Part shown: positions 8,755 through 16,745 of the stretch, one piece after another
How positions within the stretch are numbered: position 1 is the stretch's first letter
Layout: every line of letters begins with the position of its first letter
NCBI GenBank assembly: GCA_050184585.1
Contig: JBFXAF010000005.1
Span: 1-64,000 of the forward strand
Length of the DNA stretch: 64,000 bases
DNA from: JBFXAF01 sp050184585
GTDB taxonomy: Bacteria > Pseudomonadota > Alphaproteobacteria > Rhizobiales > Rhizobiaceae
Reading direction: 5' to 3'
Program-made: the position numbers and the translations under genes
Notes under the pieces: model-generated
Told to the model about the DNA's origin: nothing
The model's database searches: none
Seen by the model: the letters and a program-made list of their open reading frames with translations, nothing else

Positions 8755-8831
8755 GCCTGTCCTCATGCAAGCTGACCCGGCTGGGAGGATGCCGCCTGCG
8801 CGGATATCCGGGTCAATCCCCGATGCTGCGA

Positions 8832-8847
8832 TGCAACATCCATGCCA
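8832..8847 (-). promoter_or_regulatory. Sigma-54 (-24/-12) promoter of glnII
   Basis: On the minus strand the sequence reads TGGCAT-GGATG-TTGCA, with the invariant GG and GC exactly ten bases apart, as sigma-54 requires. The -12 element is about 80 bases before the glnII ATG. GlnII genes of rhizobia are known to be NtrC/sigma-54 dependent, which supports the call. Confidence 0.8.
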
Positions 8848-8955
8848 TGCGCCGGAACGTGCGAATTCGGGCGGAATCCGCGCTTCCGCCGAACCCCCGC
8901 CATTCGCCCGCGCCCGCCACGACCGCAAATGCCTCATTTTTCGGCAGGGCGCGAC

Positions 8956-8974
8956 TGTGCACGCGGATTGCGCA
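8956..8974. promoter_or_regulatory. Possible NtrC-type upstream activating site
   Basis: The imperfect dyad TGTGCAC-GCGGA-TTGCGCA lies about 110 bases upstream of the sigma-54 promoter, the normal distance for an NtrC enhancer site. The match to the TGCACC/GGTGCA dyad is partial, so this is a candidate only. The whole stretch 8755-9157 has no gene and serves as the control region of the divergent glnII and gstI-like genes. Confidence 0.4.
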
Positions 8975-9157
8975 AGTATTCGAAAAGTCGAACCGGAAAG
9001 GCGCCGCCGCAAATAAATAGAGCAATGAAAATTGCTGCTCATTTTGGCATCTTTGACAGATTTTCCATGCTTAACTTGAGAAAAATCCTTGCATGTCATA
9101 GGATGAGTCCTACGTCTCGGTTGAGCACGTCAACGCGCTGGAAGGACGAGACCCATC

Positions 9158-9355
9158 ATGATAGCGGCGGAACACAACCAGCAGACCGGGACGATCATCG
9201 CGTTCCCGGCGAAGTCGATGTTGCGTCCACCCCGCCGGATCGCGATGGGAGGCGACCTCGTCGCCCTTCCGGACAGGAATCCGCGCCAGGTGGTCGACTA
9301 CGACGCCTGGTATCACGCCGAGGCGGTTCGCGAAGACCGAGGCCAGGCGAGCTGA
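9158..9355 (+). CDS. gstI: GstI-like small protein (DUF2735 type), putative inhibitor of glnII expression
   Basis: A 65-residue protein divergent from glnII. In Rhizobium leguminosarum, gstI is a gene of about this size in the same divergent position, and its product lowers glnII expression. The match here rests on length, position, the N-terminal TGTIIAFPA block, and a C-terminal WYHAEAVRE block like those of DUF2735 proteins. GGAAGGA lies upstream of the ATG with suitable spacing. Symbol use is by synteny plus short motifs, since the protein is too short for certainty. No membrane segment or signal peptide is seen. Confidence 0.7.
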   Translation: MIAAEHNQQTGTIIAFPAKSMLRPPRRIAMGGDLVALPDRNPRQVVDYDAWYHAEAVREDRGQAS

Positions 9356-9402
9356 CGCATCGAAATGGCGTCCGCGGCGCCGCTCATTCCGCTTTGGCCG
9401 GC

Positions 9403-10041
9403 TTAGGCGGGGCCTAGAAGGTCGTTGGCGATTTCGCGCGGACGCGCCTGCGCGAGAAAATCGTCATGCGCGCGCAAGAGGTTCATGCGCAGGAAATTGA
9501 AGATATAGTCATAGTCGTTGGTGACGATCGTTTCGTGGATCGGCAGCACCTTGAACACGCTGCGAGCGAGCGGTTTCGGCATTTCGCGGACAGGGCGCGC
9601 CGCGCGTCCCTGCGCCTCGGCAAGCGTCTCGCGGACCGGAACGAGGGCCTTCTCCCAGAAATCCGGGGCCTCGCCATCCGGCACGGGATAGGATCGGAAC
9701 GTTTCCGCGGCGATGGTTTCGAGCGCTGAGCCTAGGCGGACGCGACGCACGCCTGCCGCCTCGCGCAGCGCCGCATCGACCATTTCCGCCATCATGCCGT
9801 AGGTTGCCGGGTAGGCGCGCCAGCGCGAACGGTCGAGTTCCCGCTGGAACTCGGCTTCGGCGAACAGCTTCTGCCAGTAGACTCCCGCCCTCACGCGGCA
9901 GAACTCGACGATGCACTTCTGCGCGAGGAAGGCCGCCCGCGCATTCATGAAGGCGGCGAGCGCGGCGCGGTCGGCGATCGGCTCGGCCCGGCCGAACAGC
10001 GCCGAAGCGACCTTTTCCAGAATGCCCAACGCGTCCTCCAC
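9403..10041 (-). CDS. Conserved hypothetical protein, mostly helical
   Basis: I do not recognise a family with a known function. The protein is about 212 residues, soluble, and rich in Ala, Arg and Glu, with predicted helices throughout and aromatic blocks such as CRVRAGVYWQKLF, RWRAYPATYGMMAEMVD and IVTNDYDYIFNFLRMNLLRAHDDF. The start is uncertain: a GTG at 10041 gives a sensible N-terminus and has AGGCG upstream, while the open frame further upstream to 10155 does not look coding. It is divergent from the symporter pair. The gap 10042-10297 holds no other gene. Confidence 0.6.
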   Translation of the reverse strand: MEDALGILEKVASALFGRAEPIADRAALAAFMNARAAFLAQKCIVEFCRVRAGVYWQKLFAEAEFQRELDRSRWRAYPATYGMMAEMVDAALREAAGVRRVRLGSALETIAAETFRSYPVPDGEAPDFWEKALVPVRETLAEAQGRAARPVREMPKPLARSVFKVLPIHETIVTNDYDYIFNFLRMNLLRAHDDFLAQARPREIANDLLGPA

Positions 10042-10297
10042 GACTTTCGCCTGCCCGCCTCGCCTATCGTGAACGCCGCGCTGTGGCCAGAGCGGCGGCC
10101 CCAAGGCGACCGATTCTAAAGTTGAATGAACAGGCGCTGCCCCAGATGGTACCACTCCGCCACCATCGGGTCATCCGCTTGCCGGGCGATTCGCGATGCT
10201 TCGGCGCCTCGTCGGACGGGCGGCGCGCCGAAACAAGGGCAACAGGACCCGGCCTTCGGAGACGTCGGCGGGTCCATTCGGGAGGAGGGTTCGCGCA

Positions 10298-10552
10298 ATG
10301 GCAACGCCTGACCGCGTCAGCTATTGGAACGCCACCCGGCGCCTCATGTTCATCATGTTGGCGCTGTGGGTGTTCTTCGGATACGTCGTCCACATGTTCG
10401 TGGGCGCGCTCAACAACATCGTCATTCTCGGCTTCCCGCTCGGCTTCTACATGGCCGCGCAGGGCTCGCTCATCGCTTTCGTGGTCATGCTCTTCTGGTT
10501 CGCCCGGAAGCAGAACGCGATCGACGAAGAGCATGGCGTCGCTGAAGACTGA
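10298..10552 (+). CDS. DUF4212 small subunit of a sodium/solute symporter
   Basis: An 84-residue membrane protein with two transmembrane helices (about residues 14-40 and 46-66) and a short charged tail. DUF4212 proteins are encoded directly before one class of sodium:solute symporters and are taken as their small subunit. The start at 10298 is supported by a strong GGAGGAGGG at 10281-10289. It is 14 bases from the symporter gene. Confidence 0.9.
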   Translation: MATPDRVSYWNATRRLMFIMLALWVFFGYVVHMFVGALNNIVILGFPLGFYMAAQGSLIAFVVMLFWFARKQNAIDEEHGVAED

Positions 10553-10566
10553 GCGGGGGAAACGTC

Positions 10567-12546
10567 ATGGCCAATACAACAGCAGGCGGCGGTGATTTCA
10601 CCTCCAACCTCGGTCGCATCTACACGATCTACACGGGCGGCTTCATCGCCTTCATCATCCTGATGGCGATCCTCAGCGCGGTCGGCGTGCCGAACCGCGT
10701 CATCGGCTACATGTTCGTCGGCTTCACCATCCTGATCTACGCGGTAATCGGCATCATGAGCCGCACCATGCAGGTCGGCGAATACTACGTCGCCGGACGG
10801 CGGGTTCCCGCCTTCTACAACGGCATGGCGACAGGCGCGGACTGGATGTCCGGCGCGTCCTTCGTCGGCATGGCCGGAACGCTCTACATCCTGGGCTACG
10901 ACGGCCTCGCCTTCGTGCTCGGCTGGACGGGCGGTTATGTCCTGGTCGCGATCCTCGTCGCGCCCTACCTGCGCAAGTTCGGCGCCTACACGGTCCCCGA
11001 CTTCCTGTCGGCCCGTTATGGCGGCAATTTGGCGCGGCTTATCGGCGTGGTCGTGCTGTTCTCGTGCTCGTTCACCTATGTCGTGGCGCAGATCTTCGCC
11101 ACGGGCATCATCTCGGCCCGCTTCCTCGGCCTCGACTTCAACGTCGCGGTCTATGTCGGCCTGGCGGGCATCCTGGTGTGCTCGATGCTCGGCGGCATGC
11201 GGGCGGTGACGTGGACGCAGGTCGCGCAGTACATCGTGCTTATCATCGCCTACCTGATCCCCGCGATCTGGATGTCGACGGTCAAGACCGGCGTGCCGAT
11301 CCCGCAGTTGATGTACGGCCAGGCGCTCCAGGGCATCGCTGCCCTCGAGGCCGCGCAGGGCATCGCGGTCGGGCATATCGCGCCGTTCTCGCATGGCGGC
11401 TACAACGCCCTGAACTACTTCCTGCTGATCCTCTGCCTGATGGTCGGAACGGCGTCGCTGCCGCACATCCTCATGCGCTACTTCACCACCCCTTCGGTGC
11501 GTGAGGCGCGCAAGTCGGTTGCGTGGTCGCTGCTGTTCATCTTCATCCTCTACTTCACGGCGCCGGCCTATGCCGCCTTCGCGAAGTGGACGATGCTCGA
11601 CCTGGTGGCTTCGGGCCTGACGCCGGAAAACATCGCCGACAAGGCGTCGTGGATGTTCCGGTGGGCGGCTGCGGATCCGGCTCTGGTGCAGATCTGCGGC
11701 AAGGCAGCGGTCGATGCCGCCGCGGTCGCGGCAGCCTGCGGTGAAGCCGGCATCACACAGCTCGGCTTCGCCAACATCAGCTTGAACGCCGACATGATCG
11801 TGCTCGCAACGCCGGAAATGGCCGGCATGCCGTACGTCATCTCCGGTCTCGTCGCTGCCGGCGGTCTCGCCGCTGCGCTGTCGACCGCAGACGGACTGCT
11901 GCTCGCCATCGCCAACGCGCTCAGCCACGACATCTACTACAAGATGATCGACCAGAATGCGCCGACCGCCCGTCGGCTCGTCGTGTCGCGCATCCTGCTG
12001 GTGGTCGTCGCGGTCGCAGCGGCCTACGTGGCGTCGACCAAGCCGGGAGACATCCTGGCCATGGTGTCCTGGGCGTTCTCGCTCGCGGCGGCGGGCCTGT
12101 TCCCGGCGCTCGTGCTTGGCGTCTGGTGGCGGCGCACCACGTCTGTCGGCGCCATCGTCGGCATGATCGCGGGCTTCGGCATGTGCCTCTACTATCTGCT
12201 CGGCACCCGCTACGGCGCGGTCGGCTTCGTGGAGATGTGGAGCGGTCTGTCGACGGCGACGGCGGAGCAGCTTGCCAAGTTCGAGGAGCTCAAGGCCGCC
12301 TATGCCGCCGCCACCGGCGACGCGCAGACGGCAGCCTGGGTCGCGCTGGACAAGCATGCGCAGTCGATCGCGAGCTGGTGGGGCGTCAAGAACCTCTCGG
12401 CTGCGGCCTTCGGCCTGCCGGTAGGCTTCGCGGTGATGGTGCTGGTCAGCATGTTCACCAAGGAGCCATCGAAGGAGATGCAGGACTTCATCGAGGAACT
12501 GCGCATCCCCCGCGGCAAGCAGATGATGGAAGAAAAGACCACCTGA
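10567..12546 (+). CDS. Sodium:solute symporter family permease
   Basis: A 659-residue permease of the SSS family with about 13 transmembrane helices. It has the AGRRVPAFYNGMATGADWMSGASFVG stretch seen in acetate- and monocarboxylate-type members. Pairing with a DUF4212 protein places it in the VC_2705-like subfamily, often named cation/acetate symporter. An enlarged loop with three Cys residues (IC, AAC) lies around residues 370-400, and another hydrophilic insert lies near the C-terminus. The substrate is probably a short carboxylate such as acetate, but this is inference. AGCGGGGGAAACGTC precedes the ATG. A terminator follows the gene. Confidence 0.9.
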   Translation: MANTTAGGGDFTSNLGRIYTIYTGGFIAFIILMAILSAVGVPNRVIGYMFVGFTILIYAVIGIMSRTMQVGEYYVAGRRVPAFYNGMATGADWMSGASFVGMAGTLYILGYDGLAFVLGWTGGYVLVAILVAPYLRKFGAYTVPDFLSARYGGNLARLIGVVVLFSCSFTYVVAQIFATGIISARFLGLDFNVAVYVGLAGILVCSMLGGMRAVTWTQVAQYIVLIIAYLIPAIWMSTVKTGVPIPQLMYGQALQGIAALEAAQGIAVGHIAPFSHGGYNALNYFLLILCLMVGTASLPHILMRYFTTPSVREARKSVAWSLLFIFILYFTAPAYAAFAKWTMLDLVASGLTPENIADKASWMFRWAAADPALVQICGKAAVDAAAVAAACGEAGITQLGFANISLNADMIVLATPEMAGMPYVISGLVAAGGLAAALSTADGLLLAIANALSHDIYYKMIDQNAPTARRLVVSRILLVVVAVAAAYVASTKPGDILAMVSWAFSLAAAGLFPALVLGVWWRRTTSVGAIVGMIAGFGMCLYYLLGTRYGAVGFVEMWSGLSTATAEQLAKFEELKAAYAAATGDAQTAAWVALDKHAQSIASWWGVKNLSAAAFGLPVGFAVMVLVSMFTKEPSKEMQDFIEELRIPRGKQMMEEKTT

Positions 12547-12564
12547 TCCCCGGATCGGAATCGA

Positions 12565-12598
12565 AGCGGGGCCCGGCGACGGGCCCCGCTTTCATTTT
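12565..12598 (+). terminator. Rho-independent terminator after the symporter
   Basis: A 10-bp GC-rich stem (12565-12574 with 12581-12590) and a 6-base loop are followed by TTCATTTT. It begins 18 bases after the symporter stop. Confidence 0.8.
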
Positions 12599-12645
12599 GC
12601 GCAGGCCCGGTTCATAAGGCGGGCACACAGCGAACCGCGGGCGAC

Positions 12646-12954
12646 ATGAGCGATTTCTGGTCCCACTGGTACTTCCACATCCCGAACTTCGTGCTCGCGG
12701 CGGTGATGTACACGATGATCGGCCGCCTCCTCCTCGGCTTCTTCGTTCCCGAAGACTGGGACAACTACATCTGGCGAGGCTTCCGGCTGGTGACGGACCC
12801 GGCGGTCAGGGTGGTGCGGACGATCACGCCATCGGCGCTCGGACAGCCGATCGTGCTCGTCTTCGGTACGATCTGGCTGATGGTCGTGCGGGTCGCCTAC
12901 TTCGTGCTGCTGGTCAGCATCGGTCTGTCGCCATTGCGGGGCGCGGCGCAATGA
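12646..12954 (+). CDS. Small YggT-like membrane protein
   Basis: A 102-residue protein with two to three transmembrane helices: about 12-32 and 68-95, with an amphipathic stretch between. The middle contains WRGFRLVTDPAVRVVRTITP, which resembles the conserved loop of YggT proteins. It overlaps the next gene by four bases, so the two are a unit separate from the symporter, which ends in a terminator. Function is unknown; YggT proteins are linked loosely to ion balance and cell division. Confidence 0.65.
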   Translation: MSDFWSHWYFHIPNFVLAAVMYTMIGRLLLGFFVPEDWDNYIWRGFRLVTDPAVRVVRTITPSALGQPIVLVFGTIWLMVVRVAYFVLLVSIGLSPLRGAAQ

Positions 12955-13274
12955 ATCCCAACGCGCTCGTCCCCATCATCGGCATAGCGATCGTCAACGG
13001 CATCTTCTCGCCTGCGGTCATCTTCGTCACCGCGGGCTACTTCATCTGGTACCCGGGCTGGCTGCCGACCCATGTCGAGTTCGTCTATATGGCCAGCGCG
13101 CTCGTCGTCTCGACGCTGACACTGATGATATCGGGCGTCCCGGCCGCGCTGTATGAGCGTTTCGCCGCCGCCCCCCAACCCCATGTGACGGGTACGATCT
13201 GGCTCGCGGCCGCCGCCCTCATCAGCCTGCCGGCTGTCCCGACGGTCCTCGCCGCCCTCGGCCTTTCCGGCTGA
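12951..13274 (+). CDS. Small hydrophobic membrane protein of unknown function
   Basis: A 107-residue protein with three predicted transmembrane helices (roughly 5-25, 42-64 and 78-102). No catalytic or binding motif is visible and I do not recognise the family. It starts inside the last codons of the YggT-like gene (ATGA overlap), which implies translational coupling. It ends three bases before the convergent ATP12 gene. Confidence 0.7.
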   Translation: MNPNALVPIIGIAIVNGIFSPAVIFVTAGYFIWYPGWLPTHVEFVYMASALVVSTLTLMISGVPAALYERFAAAPQPHVTGTIWLAAAALISLPAVPTVLAALGLSG

Positions 13275-13277
13275 CCT

Positions 13278-14069
13278 TCAGCGGCCGATCGCGGCGATGA
13301 GTTGGGCGGCCGCCATGAAGTCGCGACGGCGCGCCGCATCGCGCGCCACCGCCTCGGAATCGCGGCCCCACTGCTCGGCCTGCCAGTCTTCGTCGACATT
13401 GGCGGCCGTCCAGGCCGCTTCGGCGGTCAGTGCGCCGGCTTCGGCCGCGAGCGCCAGAAGCGCCGAACCCGTCAGCGTCGTCATGAGGTGCATGGCGGTG
13501 AGCCTGAGCGGGTCTTCCCGTTGCCGCAGGTGCAGGCCGATCCCGCCGACCGCCTCGCGCGGCTGATCCACATGGATGACACCCTCGGCAAGCAGGAACC
13601 TCGCCCCGAGCGTCGCCCTCACCCAGTCGAGCACGGGGTCCCATTGATCCGCCTGCCTCGAGACCAGCCCGTCGGGGCCCTCGGCGCGGTAGCACACGAG
13701 GTCGGACGCGGCGAATCGCATGATGTCCTCGATCACCGCCTGCGGGTCGCTCGCGACGCCGTCGATCGCCGTGTTGATCAGCCGCGTCAGCGGCATGGCG
13801 ACGGGATCGATGAACTCGGCCTGGGCTTCGAACTCCTCCGCGACCAGCCGCGCGGCCTGTTCCGTTGGCAACACGAGCACTTGCCGACCCGGGGTGCGCA
13901 CCGGCTTGTCGTCGAGCCGGACCTGATACCCTTCCTCTGTCCGCACCGCCTCGACGCGGGTGTAGAAGCGCTTGGGCAGCGCCTGCCGCATCTGATTCCT
14001 GGTGCGCCGCACCGGATCGGGGTCCGAGACGAAGCGCTGGGCGTCGAGGTCGTTGAGGATCTCACGCAT
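13278..14069 (-). CDS. ATP12 family chaperone for F1-ATPase assembly
   Basis: A 263-residue protein related to mitochondrial Atp12, which helps assemble the alpha subunit into F1-ATP synthase. The family is typical of Alphaproteobacteria. Marks include KRFYTRVEA, YQVRLDDKPVRTPGR, FIDPVAMPLTRLINTAID and DLVCYRAEGPDGLVSRQ. Its first eight bases overlap the end of the upstream EamA gene, so it is the last gene of the crcB-rluC-eamA-ATP12 unit. No ATP synthase genes are in the window. Confidence 0.92.
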   Translation of the reverse strand: MREILNDLDAQRFVSDPDPVRRTRNQMRQALPKRFYTRVEAVRTEEGYQVRLDDKPVRTPGRQVLVLPTEQAARLVAEEFEAQAEFIDPVAMPLTRLINTAIDGVASDPQAVIEDIMRFAASDLVCYRAEGPDGLVSRQADQWDPVLDWVRATLGARFLLAEGVIHVDQPREAVGGIGLHLRQREDPLRLTAMHLMTTLTGSALLALAAEAGALTAEAAWTAANVDEDWQAEQWGRDSEAVARDAARRRDFMAAAQLIAAIGR

Positions 14070-14991
14070 CGGATATCACGGCCTGCCGCCGCGCCGGCCG
14101 GTTGACGATCAGGATGCCGGTCGCGATCAGCGCCAGCGCCAGGCCGATCCGCCACGTCAGCGGCTCGTCGAGCACGATCGCGCCGAGCAGCACCCCGAAC
14201 ACCGGCGTCAGGAACGCGAAACTGGAGAGCCCCGCCGCGGGATAGCGGGCGACCATCCAGAACCACACCATGTAGGTGAACGCCGCGATGTAGACGCCCT
14301 GGAACAGCAGGGCGGCGGTGTTGAGGGCATCCGGCTCGCGCAGCATCGCGCCGCCGAGCGGCAGGAGCGGCAGCGACAGGATCGGCGCCGCGACAAGCTG
14401 ATAGAGCAGCACTTTTTCCGCGCGGGCGGCAGCCAGCGTCGAACGGCGGATCGCCAGCGTCGTCGCGCCCCAGAGCGCGCCGGCGCCAATACTCATCAGG
14501 TCGCCCATCCAGGCATCGGGCCCAGGCGAGCTCAACCTGTCGGAAAACACCACCACGACCCCCGCGAACGCCAGCAGTAGGCCCGCGACGGCTCCACCGC
14601 TCATGCGCTCGCCGAGCAGGAAATGCGCGCCGACGAGCACCCAGAACGGCATGGTGTTCACCAGCAGGGTGCTCCGCGCGACGGTGGTGAATTCGAGGCC
14701 GAAGAAGATGAGCGCGAACTCGGCGCCGAACAGCGCGCCGGCAAGGATGCCGGGCAGGAGTGTCCGGTCCCTGTCGAAGAGCGGTATCCGGCGCCAGCGG
14801 CACCAGGCGAAGACGAGCACGGCGGCGATGACCGAGCGGACGATGGAGAGTACGATGGGATTGTAGCCGCTGTTGCCGATCTTGGCGGCGACACCGTTCA
14901 GCCCCCAGGAGAAGGTGAGCCAGACCATGATCGCCGCGGCGGCGACGTCGATGGCCTGACGGCGCGCCAGCGGTTGAGCCAACGCGCTCAT
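14062..14991 (-). CDS. DMT superfamily (EamA) transporter
   Basis: A 309-residue inner membrane protein with ten predicted helices in two EamA repeats (about residues 15-145 and 160-300). The first repeat has the LTFSWGLNGVAAKIGN entry, and the second ends with FGVLLGAIVLDEPLTWRIG. Such proteins export metabolites or amino acids, and the substrate cannot be read from sequence. Its ATG overlaps the rluC-like stop by four bases. It overlaps the ATP12 gene at the other end, so it sits within an operon. Confidence 0.88.
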   Translation of the reverse strand: MSALAQPLARRQAIDVAAAAIMVWLTFSWGLNGVAAKIGNSGYNPIVLSIVRSVIAAVLVFAWCRWRRIPLFDRDRTLLPGILAGALFGAEFALIFFGLEFTTVARSTLLVNTMPFWVLVGAHFLLGERMSGGAVAGLLLAFAGVVVVFSDRLSSPGPDAWMGDLMSIGAGALWGATTLAIRRSTLAAARAEKVLLYQLVAAPILSLPLLPLGGAMLREPDALNTAALLFQGVYIAAFTYMVWFWMVARYPAAGLSSFAFLTPVFGVLLGAIVLDEPLTWRIGLALALIATGILIVNRPARRQAVISDA

Positions 14992-15974
14992 TCGGGCGCC
15001 TCGATGCTCGCCTCTTCGAAGCCGAGAAGGTTCCAGCTCTGGCGCATGTGCGGGGGCAACGGCGCGGTGACGTCGACGCGGCCGCCGTCCGGATGCGGGA
15101 TGACGATGCGGCGGGCGTGAAGGTGGAGCCGGTTTTGGATGCCCCCGGGGAAGTCCCAGTTGATGTCGGCTTCGAAATATTTGGGGTCGCCGATGATCGG
15201 ATGGCCGATATGGGCGGCGTGGACCCTGAGCTGGTGCGTCCGGCCGGTATAGGGCTCCATCTCGAGCCAGGCGAGCGTCTGACCGGCCTGCTCCACGACG
15301 CGATAGTAGGAAACGGCGTGATCGGCGCCATCCTCGCCGTGTTTGGCGACGCGCATGCGGTCGCCGTCGCGCGTCGCTTCCTTGGCCAGCCAGGTGGATA
15401 TCTTGTCCTCGTGTTTCCTCGGAACGCCCTTGACCAGCGACCAGTAGGTCTTCTTGGTCTCGCGATGCCGGAACGCCTCGGCGAGCTTCATGGCGGCGAG
15501 CCGCGTGCGCGCCACGACGAGCACGCCTGACGTGTCGCGGTCGAGGCGATGCACAAGCCGCGGCTTTTCGCCCTTCTTGTTGCGCCATGCCTCCAGCATG
15601 GCATCGACGCTGCGCGTGACGCCCGAGCCACCCTGCACCGCCAACCCTGCCGGCTTGTCGAAGACGAAGACCTTGGGATCCTCGTGGAGTAGCATCTTGG
15701 ACAGCACATCGCCGTCGTCCTGGCCGCGCATGGTGCGCTGCGTCAGCGGCCCGTCGCCTTTGTGGTCGGCGGCCATCGGCGGCACACGCACCAACTGGCC
15801 CGGCTCGACGCGCGTTTCGGATTTGGCGCGGCCGCCATCGACGCGGATCTGGCCGGATCGCAGAAGTTTCTGGAGCTGGCCGAAGCCAAGGCCAGGGAAA
15901 TGCGACTTGAACCAGCGGTCGAGCCGCATTCCGGCCTCGTCGGCCTCGACCTTGATCTGCTCGACGCCGGCCAC
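14988..15974 (-). CDS. rluC: RluA-family 23S rRNA pseudouridine synthase (RluC-like)
   Basis: A 328-residue enzyme that isomerises uridines in 23S rRNA. An N-terminal S4-type RNA-binding domain (about residues 15-65, RLDRWFKSHFPGLGFGQLQKLL) is followed by the catalytic domain with HRLDRDTSG, where Asp145 is the nucleophile. GRTHQLRVHAAHIGHPIIGDPKY is the second family block. The GTG at 15974 is used as the start; a TTG at 15980 overlapping the crcB stop is equally possible. The exact modified sites are inferred from the RluC-type domain order. Confidence 0.88.
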   Translation of the reverse strand: MAGVEQIKVEADEAGMRLDRWFKSHFPGLGFGQLQKLLRSGQIRVDGGRAKSETRVEPGQLVRVPPMAADHKGDGPLTQRTMRGQDDGDVLSKMLLHEDPKVFVFDKPAGLAVQGGSGVTRSVDAMLEAWRNKKGEKPRLVHRLDRDTSGVLVVARTRLAAMKLAEAFRHRETKKTYWSLVKGVPRKHEDKISTWLAKEATRDGDRMRVAKHGEDGADHAVSYYRVVEQAGQTLAWLEMEPYTGRTHQLRVHAAHIGHPIIGDPKYFEADINWDFPGGIQNRLHLHARRIVIPHPDGGRVDVTAPLPPHMRQSWNLLGFEEASIEAPE

Positions 15975-15976
15975 CG

Positions 15977-16354
15977 TCAACCCATCGCGCGCACGAGCGC
16001 GAGTCCCGCGAAGATCGCGGCGAGCGACCCCGCCACGCTGCCGAGGGCATATCCCGCGGCCTGCATCGCGGCGCCGCGCTCCCAAAGGACGGCGACGTCG
16101 AGGGAGAATGCGGAAAAGGTCGTGAAGCCGCCGAGAATGCCGGTCGCCACGAAGAGCCTCACTTCGGCGGACGCATCGATACGTCGCGCAAGCAGCGCCA
16201 CGAAGGCGCCCATGGCGAAGCTGCCGACGACGTTGACCGCCACGGTGCCCCAGGGGAACTGCGGCCCAAGGAGGCGGAGCGCGCCGAGGTTGACGAGGTG
16301 CCGCAGTGCCGCGCCGATGGCGCCGCCGGCCGCGACGAGCGCAAGATGGAACAT
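15977..16354 (-). CDS. crcB: Fluoride channel CrcB/Fluc
   Basis: A 125-residue membrane protein with four helices that exports fluoride as a dual-topology dimer. The family motifs are all present: AAGGAIGAALRHLVN near the start, GTVAVNVVGSFAMG, and GILGGFTTFSAFSLDV. The ATG at 16354 gives the usual length. I see no clear fluoride riboswitch in the short space before the gene. It is the first gene of the crcB-rluC-eamA-ATP12 unit. Confidence 0.93.
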   Translation of the reverse strand: MFHLALVAAGGAIGAALRHLVNLGALRLLGPQFPWGTVAVNVVGSFAMGAFVALLARRIDASAEVRLFVATGILGGFTTFSAFSLDVAVLWERGAAMQAAGYALGSVAGSLAAIFAGLALVRAMG

Positions 16355-16475
16355 GGCGGTGTACTGACGCCTCCTCGCGTCGGGGTCAACCACAAAGCGG
16401 AAGCGGCGGTATTGTGCGTGCGTACCCTTGGCCTGGAGGCGGACAAGCCCTATCGATGGCCGACAAGGGAGTCCG

Positions 16476-16724
16476 ATGCTCAAGGTCCACAGGATCGCCA
16501 TCGACACGATCTACGTGCCGACCGCGCGACGAAAGACGCTCCATCCTGAAACTGTTCGTGTGCTCGCCGAGGACATTCTCGAGAACGGCATGAAGACGCC
16601 GATCCAGTTGCGGGTCGACGGCAACCGGCATGTGCTGGTCGAGGGACTGCACAGGCTGGAAGCGGCGAAATGGCTCGGCGAGACGGTCATCGACGCCTAT
16701 CTGGTCCAGGCCAAACGGCATTGA
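16476..16724 (+). CDS. Stand-alone ParB/Srx-like N-terminal domain protein
   Basis: An 82-residue protein that consists only of a ParB-like N-terminal fold. The visible parts are LAEDILENGMKTPIQLRVDG and VLVEGLHRLEAAKWLGE, the latter corresponding to the ParB box that binds nucleotide in larger relatives. The helix-turn-helix and dimer domains of true ParB are absent, so it is not a partition protein. The ATG at 16476 has AAGGGAG upstream. It is convergent with rarA and divergent from crcB. Its role is unknown. Confidence 0.75.
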   Translation: MLKVHRIAIDTIYVPTARRKTLHPETVRVLAEDILENGMKTPIQLRVDGNRHVLVEGLHRLEAAKWLGETVIDAYLVQAKRH

Positions 16725-16745
16725 GCGCTGCGACCGGCTGAAAAG

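Noticed and set aside
10042..10155. N-terminal extension of the hypothetical protein up to 10155
   Set aside because: The extra residues look non-coding and no good start or ribosome site is there; a GTG at 10041 is preferred.
16355..16475. Fluoride riboswitch before crcB
   Set aside because: I looked for the conserved GG-GAUGG and CUGAUGGC-type blocks on the minus strand and saw no convincing set.
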